Of a stretch of DNA of 64,000 nt, positions 58,856 to 64,000 are shown piece by piece. This DNA is from Plantago major (lineage: Eukaryota; Streptophyta; Magnoliopsida; Lamiales; Plantaginaceae). Below the pieces are notes generated by a model, which was not told the origin of the DNA, made no database searches, and saw only the letters and a program-made list of their open reading frames with translations. The translations under genes and the position numbers were made by a program. The DNA is taken from NCBI GenBank assembly GCA_026545765.1, contig CM048843.1:88227050-88291049 (forward strand), read 5' to 3'. Position 1 is the stretch's first letter. The number at the start of each line of letters is the position of its first letter.

Positions 58856-58870
58856 GTTGTTACCGTTCAC

Positions 58871-59523
58871 TTTAGGAACCTTTTGTTTCGTTTTTGTTTA
58901 GTCAAACCAACAGTTTCGTTAGTTTTGATTAACATAATATTGAAATTGCACGGTTAACGGACTATCAAAGCTTCTAATCTTTAGTATGAAACTGTAGCCG
59001 TTATAAATTTAATTGCAACCTCGTAAGAAATACTAGTATAATACAAGAAAAACAATTTCATAGTGAAATATAGAAAACCTTCTATGATCTAATATACCAA
59101 TATCCTAATTTTATACATTGAAAAAAAAAAAAAAAAAAACTTCTAAATAATAGACAGAGTTGAAAATGTACTAAATTACCCGAAAGACGGCATGCGAATG
59201 CGATTAAAACTTAAAGTTAAAGAGAACATTTAGATATTTTTAATGAAGTTTTCTTAGTTTTAGTCACATGTAAAACCGTCACGTAGTACTCAATTTTTAA
59301 TCGATCAATTACTTCACCCGCCTCAACTACAATACAAATCTGGAGAAAATATCCTTCTAATCTAGTATCCTAAATCTACTAGTAAAAGAGTTCAAGAAGT
59401 CCCATGAAGTCCGAATTGAGGATTGTGAAGAGAATTGGCAGTTAGATAATATATAAGGAATAGGAATAGAAAATAGAAATAAGAAAATAGAGCAGAATCC
59501 TCTTCTTCTTCGAAAATCCTCCT
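58871..59523. other. Intergenic, no gene seen
   Basis: AT-rich, with no recognised repeat apart from an A tract at 59121-59139. Confidence 0.4.
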
Positions 59524-59531
59524 TATATATA
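59524..59531 (+). promoter_or_regulatory. TATA box candidate of the LEA-2-type gene
   Basis: TATATATA about 140 bp upstream of the ATG at 59672, followed by an AT-rich, pyrimidine-rich leader typical of plant 5' UTRs. Confidence 0.5.
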
Positions 59532-59671
59532 GGTGCTCATAGATCACTTTTATTCATTCATTCATTCAGAAAAATAGTTAGCATCCATCTTTTCAATTAC
59601 GATTCCATATTTTACTAGTCTTTTTTCTCCATAAATTTTTTTAATCCAATAAACAAACACCAAAATTCCCA

Positions 59672-60250
59672 ATGGCCAATTGTTGTTGTAGTACCCTTTG
59701 TAAATTTTTAGTTTTTATGACAGTTCTTCTTGGTCTATTTGTTACTATCAGTGTCTATGTATGTACTCCATCACCAGAGTATCCGGACTTTACAGTCAAA
59801 TCTGTTTCAGTTACATTGGCCGAAAATTTCACGACCGCAGCACAATGGCGTGTTGAATTCTCGGTCCGCGCTCGAAACGGCATATACATAGATTATAAAA
59901 ATATCACTGGCTCCGTAAAGTCCTTGTCAGGCGACTCAACAACTGCAGTTTTCTCTGGATTTCGACACTTGCCTAGGACGATGAACTTCACGGTTCACGG
60001 GACACTTCCACGACTGGGCAATGCGACAAACGGTTTGGTTGACTTGCCGTTTGCTGTTAACTTTAAAGCTTATATGAGGTTCTTGCATTGGACGATCAAG
60101 CCTAAGTTACATGTTGCCAAGTCTACTTGTAGTAGTTTGAAGATGCAGTTGGGACCTTACGCGACCGAAGGGACTTATTTGGGAAGAGAGGCGACTTGTT
60201 GTTGGGAAGGAGATGAGACTTGCAAATTGAAGAATGGATTGATTGACTAG
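59672..60250 (+). CDS. LEA-2/NDR1-HIN1-like membrane protein
   Basis: A single-exon frame of 192 residues. The short cysteine-rich cytoplasmic start (MANCCCSTLC) is followed by one membrane segment (about 11-31) and an outward LEA-2 domain: FTVKSVSVTL, QWRVEFSVRARNG (the NPN motif of the family is replaced), IDYKNITGSVKSL, VFSGFRHLP, TMNFTVHGTL, and a C-terminal CSSLKMQLGP block. Several N-glycosylation sequons (NFT, NIT, NAT) fit an apoplastic domain. NDR1/HIN1-like relatives act in defence and membrane-wall attachment; this protein is a divergent member, so function is uncertain. A decayed copy lies 1.5 kb downstream on the same strand, showing a local duplication. Confidence 0.75.
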   Translation: MANCCCSTLCKFLVFMTVLLGLFVTISVYVCTPSPEYPDFTVKSVSVTLAENFTTAAQWRVEFSVRARNGIYIDYKNITGSVKSLSGDSTTAVFSGFRHLPRTMNFTVHGTLPRLGNATNGLVDLPFAVNFKAYMRFLHWTIKPKLHVAKSTCSSLKMQLGPYATEGTYLGREATCCWEGDETCKLKNGLID

Positions 60251-60747
60251 CACTCGCGATTCTTTATGACATATTCATGCGACGTATTTGTGTTGCATGG
60301 TAATAAAATTTTATTTATGTCGAGTCTAGTAAGGTTAGGAACTAATTGGTAAGGAAGAATGTTAGAATTTTATTTACGTTGGTATTAGGAACTCTAGTAG
60401 ACTTCAGTTTTTACTTCATTGATTTCATATTCTTTAACAAGTTTGTGCTTTTCAATTGATTTCATAGTTTTAACAACTTTGTCCTTTTTTTCCTCTCTCC
60501 TCATATGGTGTATTCTTTCATGATTGATTCTTAATTTTGTTTCCTACCTTTTTTTCTTGGTAACTTTTTGTGATTGACGAGAACTTATGACCCAATGAAA
60601 AATAACCAAGCTCGGCAAAACCCGATGACAAATTTGCAAAGAATACCTCTTTTGAGGTACTTGCCTTTTTAATATAGAGGAGATAATTAAAAAGTAAGTA
60701 AGAAAATATAAAGATATAATCTAATGACAAATTTGACTTGGTAAAGT
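60251..60747. other. Intergenic, no gene seen
   Basis: 3' flank of the LEA-2 gene; a similar sequence (CTCATAT.GTG.ATTCTTTCAT.ATTGATTCTTAA near 60500-60535) recurs near 62003-62040 after the pseudogene, confirming that the downstream flank was duplicated too. Confidence 0.5.
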
Positions 60748-60867
60748 TTTATTATATAATTTAATATACATTTTACATTTATGATTTAAGATTAAATCAA
60801 AGTCAAAATTGAAAAATATTAACTGCAAAAAGTCAAAATGTAACATCTATTTTGGGACGGATAAAGT
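60748..60867. mobile_element. Right half of a Stowaway-like MITE
   Basis: Contains TGCAAAAAGTCAAAATGTAACA and ends GGGACGGATAAAGTA, matching the right half of the 21463-21723 element. The left half is missing or decayed. Confidence 0.55.
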
Positions 60868-60876
60868 ATGTATTTA

Positions 60877-61039
60877 CTTATATACTCGCCGAGCTACTCA
60901 TGGTCAGCCGAGCTTTTCACCTAGTGCTCGTTACTCGCTCAAAACTGAATCGAGCTTGCTCATGATCGGCTGTTTTGACCGATCTTGAGCTCGAGCCGAA
61001 CTTTTTCACGAGTTGCTCGCGAATTCGTTTCCACCCCTA
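60877..61039. mobile_element. hAT-like MITE fragment
   Basis: Repeats of CGAGCT/AGCTCG-type words (GAGCTTGCTCATGA, TTGAGCTCGAGCCGAA) and the end TTTCCACCCCTA, the complement of the TAGGGGTGGAAA terminus common in plant hAT MITEs. Confidence 0.45.
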
Positions 61040-61182
61040 ATCCTCAACAATCCCCTGTCCTTTATAACTACTTCCTCCAAGTCCAACTGCAGATCCGCAT
61101 AACACGTCTTATCCCCAGATTCTCGTTAACTGATCTCAATCTCTTCCATAATTAGCAGAAACATTTCAGGTCGAAGAGGAAG

Positions 61183-61861
61183 ATGAATTTGTGTTGCTTC
61201 AAGTGCGTATTTACTACAGCATTTCTTTGTCTATGTGGATTTATACCAGCTACACTACTTAGGCTCTGTTCTTTTCAACCGAATTGAACTGAACTGTAGT
61301 ATAAAATATAACTAAGCAGAACTGAATGGAACTGAACTCAATGAGTTTTAAGTTGAAAAGAACTGAGTCTTACACTCTCACAATCCTGGCATTTTTACAA
61401 TCCTATCCAGACTTTACACTCCAATCTGTTTCCGTTACATTGGTCGAAAATATCAACCACACAACCGCAGCAGAATGGAGTGTTGAATTCTCTGTCCACA
61501 ATGGAAACGACATGAACGTCATAGATTATAAGAAAATCACCGTCTCTGTTAAGTCCCTGTCGGGTGACTCTACAACTGCGGTTTTCCCTGGATTTCGAAC
61601 AACATTGGTCCCGACACAATACTAAGATGATGAACTTCACGGTTCACGGGACAATTCCACCACTGGGCAATGCGACAAACGGTTTGGTTGATTTGCCGTT
61701 TGAAGTTGATTTTCAAGCTTATCTGAAGTTCTTGAATTGGATGACTAGCTAGGAAGCCCAAGTCACATGTTGCCGGCTGTAGAAATTTGAAGATACAGTT
61801 GGGGCCTTACCATACCCAAGGGACTTTGTTGGGAGGATATGTTACTTGTTGGGATCTGTAG
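61183..61861 (+). pseudogene. LEA-2-type gene copy, broken by frame shifts and a MITE
   Basis: ATG at 61183 opens MNLCCFKCVFTTAFLCLCGF, equivalent to the start of the 59672 gene. A 108-bp MITE interrupts it at 61262. The frame then changes: YPDFTLQSVSVTLVENIN, AAEWSVEFSVHNGND, IDYKKITVSVKSLSGDST, another shift near 61610, MMNFTVHGTIPPLGNATNGLVDLPF, and after a stop LKIQLGP and VTCWDL with a stop at 61859. Order and content follow the intact gene throughout. Confidence 0.88.
61262..61369. mobile_element. Tourist-like mini-MITE with TTA target duplication
   Basis: GGCTCTGTTCTTTTCAAC at the left is matched by GTTGAAAAGAACTGAGTC at the right; both sides are flanked by TTA (61259-61261, 61370-61372), the PIF/Harbinger signature. 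108 bp, imperfectly palindromic along its length. Confidence 0.8.
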
Positions 61862-62442
61862 TAGGATTAGGAATTCATTGATAAGGAAGGGTGAGTAGCA
61901 GGGTAGTAGAATCTTATTTATGTTGAGTATAGTAGATTAGAAACTCATTGATTTGACTGATCACTCTGGTGATACATCACAACTTTGTGCTCTTTTTTCC
62001 TCCTCATATATAGTGCATTCTTTCATAATTGATTCTTAAATACTTTCCTACTTTTTGGTTTTTTTTTTGATAACTTGTGTGTTGGATGTGAACTTATCAT
62101 GTGACCGGCCTAATCACCTATCAGTTAGTCACTGAGTACATAAAGTCCGTAATGTATCCACATTGTCCGTTCTTTCTGCCTTTCTGGAGCGTCTTCTAGA
62201 TCCAAACTTTCGGAAGGCCATGGCACTTCCTGGAATCAATGAACTACTACACAGGCGGCAGTTTTAATATTGGAAGAATTATTATTGGAAAAATTCACCA
62301 AACTGTCTATATCAAATTTCAGCTGTTAACACCTATTTTTATATATACAGAATGCTCTCGCCTTAGGTAACCCTAAGGCCGCCTCCTCTAGCCGAAAACC
62401 TAAAATCCGGCTCTCTTCTCTTCCTGCTCACCTTTTCCGATT
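61862..62442. other. Intergenic; probable 5' UTR of the LINE from about 62350
   Basis: No gene. The G/C-richer leader (GGCCGCCTCCTCTAGCC near 62378) right before the ORF1 ATG looks like a LINE 5' UTR. Confidence 0.45.
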
Positions 62443-64000
62443 ATGTCTTTAGATTTGCATACACAAAAGCGTCCCCGTTCTACTGATACCAGCTTGGTGA
62501 TGGACACTGTGATGGAAACAGATCTGGATGGGGCTGAAGATGGTGCTAGACCTACGCAGCCGATGCATACTTATGCTAGCAAAGCTACCTTGAGTATCAA
62601 ACCCAAGCATGCCAAGATTGATGAAACAAAGAATATGGAGGAAAAGAAACAAATTAAGATTTCTAGACCTACTCCAGAAATACCTTTCAAACAGGTGAAT
62701 TTTGACAAAGATCTCCATGACCTAATGGTTAATCCATGGAAGGACACGATCCTTATTAAGGTTGTTGGTAAACCTTGGTTTTATCCTACGCTGCTAGCTA
62801 AACTGGAGTCGATGTGGTCGCTACAAGGCCACTTTTTTGAACTTGTAGACCTTGGGCATAGCTGCTACTGTTTGAAGGGTCTTATCGAAGAAAGAAGGTC
62901 CATGATTCTTACAGAGGGACCTTGGCAACTTGCCGGAAGTTTTTTATCCATACGCAAATGGATGCCGAATTTTAGAGTTGATAGGGACAAGATTGAAAGC
63001 ACTATTACGTGGGTTCGAATTCTGAATCTGCCAGTTGAAATGTTTAGGGAATCGGTGATTGAATCCTTAGCAACTTGTAGCAATACGTTCACCGCAAAAA
63101 AGGGCAGATTTGCACGCTTTTGTGTGGAAGTCAAGATAAATCAACCATTGGAACTAGGTATCTACATATGTGGTAAAGTGTACCAAGTCATGTACGAGAA
63201 CCTACCTTCCCTTTGCCATAGTTGCGGAAGAGTTGGCCATACAGAAAGATTCAGGATAGCGTAGACCCTAGTGAAGTGGTCTCGAACTCATTAGAGGTAC
63301 AGAAAGATTCATCAACCCCGGTTGCGACTGTGGAGGAGGACTCGAATTGGTTGACTGAAAAAGCAAAAAATAAAGAATTTGGTGAGTGGATGGTGGTCGA
63401 ACGTCGGAAGAAGAAGGCGCCAACCGGTGGCCGGAACCCTAACTCAGCCCCGAAGATTCAGAACCGAAAACCTAATGGGTCTGGGAACCAACCTGCAGGC
63501 CGGAAGCCCACTAGTTTTACTACTGGGCCAGGCCCAAGTATGAAGGGTCAGAAAGAGAAGACTAGACCAAACACTGGCATACGGATCCTGAGTCGCAAGG
63601 CCAATTCTAGTGGTAAGGAGGTAGCCCATGATACGCAGGCCCAACAACATATAGTTGACCCATGTCCGAATTCAGTTGGTACTAGGAGTAACGAGCCAAA
63701 TCCTATGTATACCTTCCGTAACAATCCTTTCCACATACTTCCTTCTGAGCCTACTGCTGGTGAGACAAATATTGATAAGTCACATGGAGAACGACATGGA
63801 GAATGTCATGGAGATCAATCTAGAGGATTTGGAAATCAACTTTTACAACGGACAGATGGTAGTGAACTGGGTTCAAAATCCAGTGATCGAAACGTTCCAC
63901 CATCAGTTTCAAGGACTCTCACAGATATTACGAACAACTCGGTGAGAACGAGTAGTTCATGTCATGGAAATAACGGCCACGGTTTGGGGGATAGAGGTGA
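62443..64000 (+). pseudogene. LINE ORF1 (DUF4283 plus zinc knuckle), frameshifted, runs off the window
   Basis: The frame from 62443 encodes an acidic/basic N-terminus, then a DUF4283 RNA-binding-like domain (DKDLHDLMVNPWKDTILIKVVGK, seen as blocks NPWKDTILIKVVGKPW, LTEGPWQLAGSFLSIRKWMP, WVRILNLPVEMF), the linker GRFARFCVEVKINQPL, and a CCHC knuckle start CHSCGRVGHT. The frame stops at 63264. Another frame opens at the same point (near 63248) and stays open to the window end with a hydrophilic tail (EWMVVERRKKKAP, GRKPTSFTTGPGP), as expected for the C-terminus of ORF1. One indel at the zinc knuckle thus splits ORF1. ORF1 proteins bind LINE RNA. ORF2 would lie beyond 64000. Confidence 0.85.

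Noticed and set aside
1-64000. CRISPR array, bacterial operon or phage-like system
   Set aside because: No spaced direct repeats of that kind, genes have spliceosomal introns, and repeats are plant transposons.
1-64000. tRNA or rRNA genes
   Set aside because: I saw only degenerate tRNA-like promoter boxes (7596-7700 and weaker ones near 1900 and 2650) without a foldable cloverleaf, so they are treated as possible SINE heads. A tRNAscan run would settle it.

Overview
The window is nuclear DNA from a flowering plant. Genes carry GT/AG introns, intergenic DNA is AT-rich, and transposon relics of many classes occur throughout (Copia and LINE retroelements, hAT, CACTA, Helitron, a long-TIR element carrying a plant mobile domain, and Stowaway- and Tourist-like MITEs). 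The NLR has the N-terminus typical of asterid R1-type resistance proteins. I infer a eudicot, probably an asterid and possibly Lamiales; the species is not determined.

Layout. 1-1300: end of a Copia-type element (primer binding site plus LTR). 4181-6001 (-): intact four-exon lysine/histidine-transporter-like gene; a decayed paralogue lies at 20489-20964. 7881-10611: transposon with ~550 bp inverted repeats holding an OTU-protease fragment and a plant-mobile-domain fragment on opposite strands. 11343-24000: gene-poor repeat desert (MITEs, Helitron helicase relic, a 5'-truncated LINE with a target duplication, solo LTRs). 24579-31000 (-): SAUR pseudogene, intact 844-residue NLR, two-exon defensin-like gene, F-box pseudogene.

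31236-57470 is the main genic block: 5-formyltetrahydrofolate cyclo-ligase (+), germin-like protein (+), cellulose synthase A (+) and amidase 1 (-). It has been rearranged. The interval from cyclo-ligase intron 5 to cellulose synthase exon 2 is tandemly duplicated, with a dead hAT transposon exactly at the junction. The result is one complete cyclo-ligase plus a two-exon fragment, two germin-like genes, and one complete cellulose synthase plus a 5' fragment. The first copy was later interrupted by a 5-kb Copia element (5-bp target duplication), which was itself interrupted by a 1.1-kb CACTA-type element (3-bp target duplication).

57500-64000: another 5'-truncated LINE with a 15-bp target duplication, a LEA-2-type membrane protein gene, a decayed copy of it carrying a small MITE, and the 5' part of a LINE (ORF1) running off the window.

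Most notable: the 993-residue cellulose synthase keeps an open frame over 13 exons but has lost the QxxRW motif (QVVCS instead) and most of the TED motif. That suggests a pseudo-enzyme or a gene at the start of decay. Exon boundaries were derived by hand from splice consensus, frame continuity and family knowledge; no transcript data were used.
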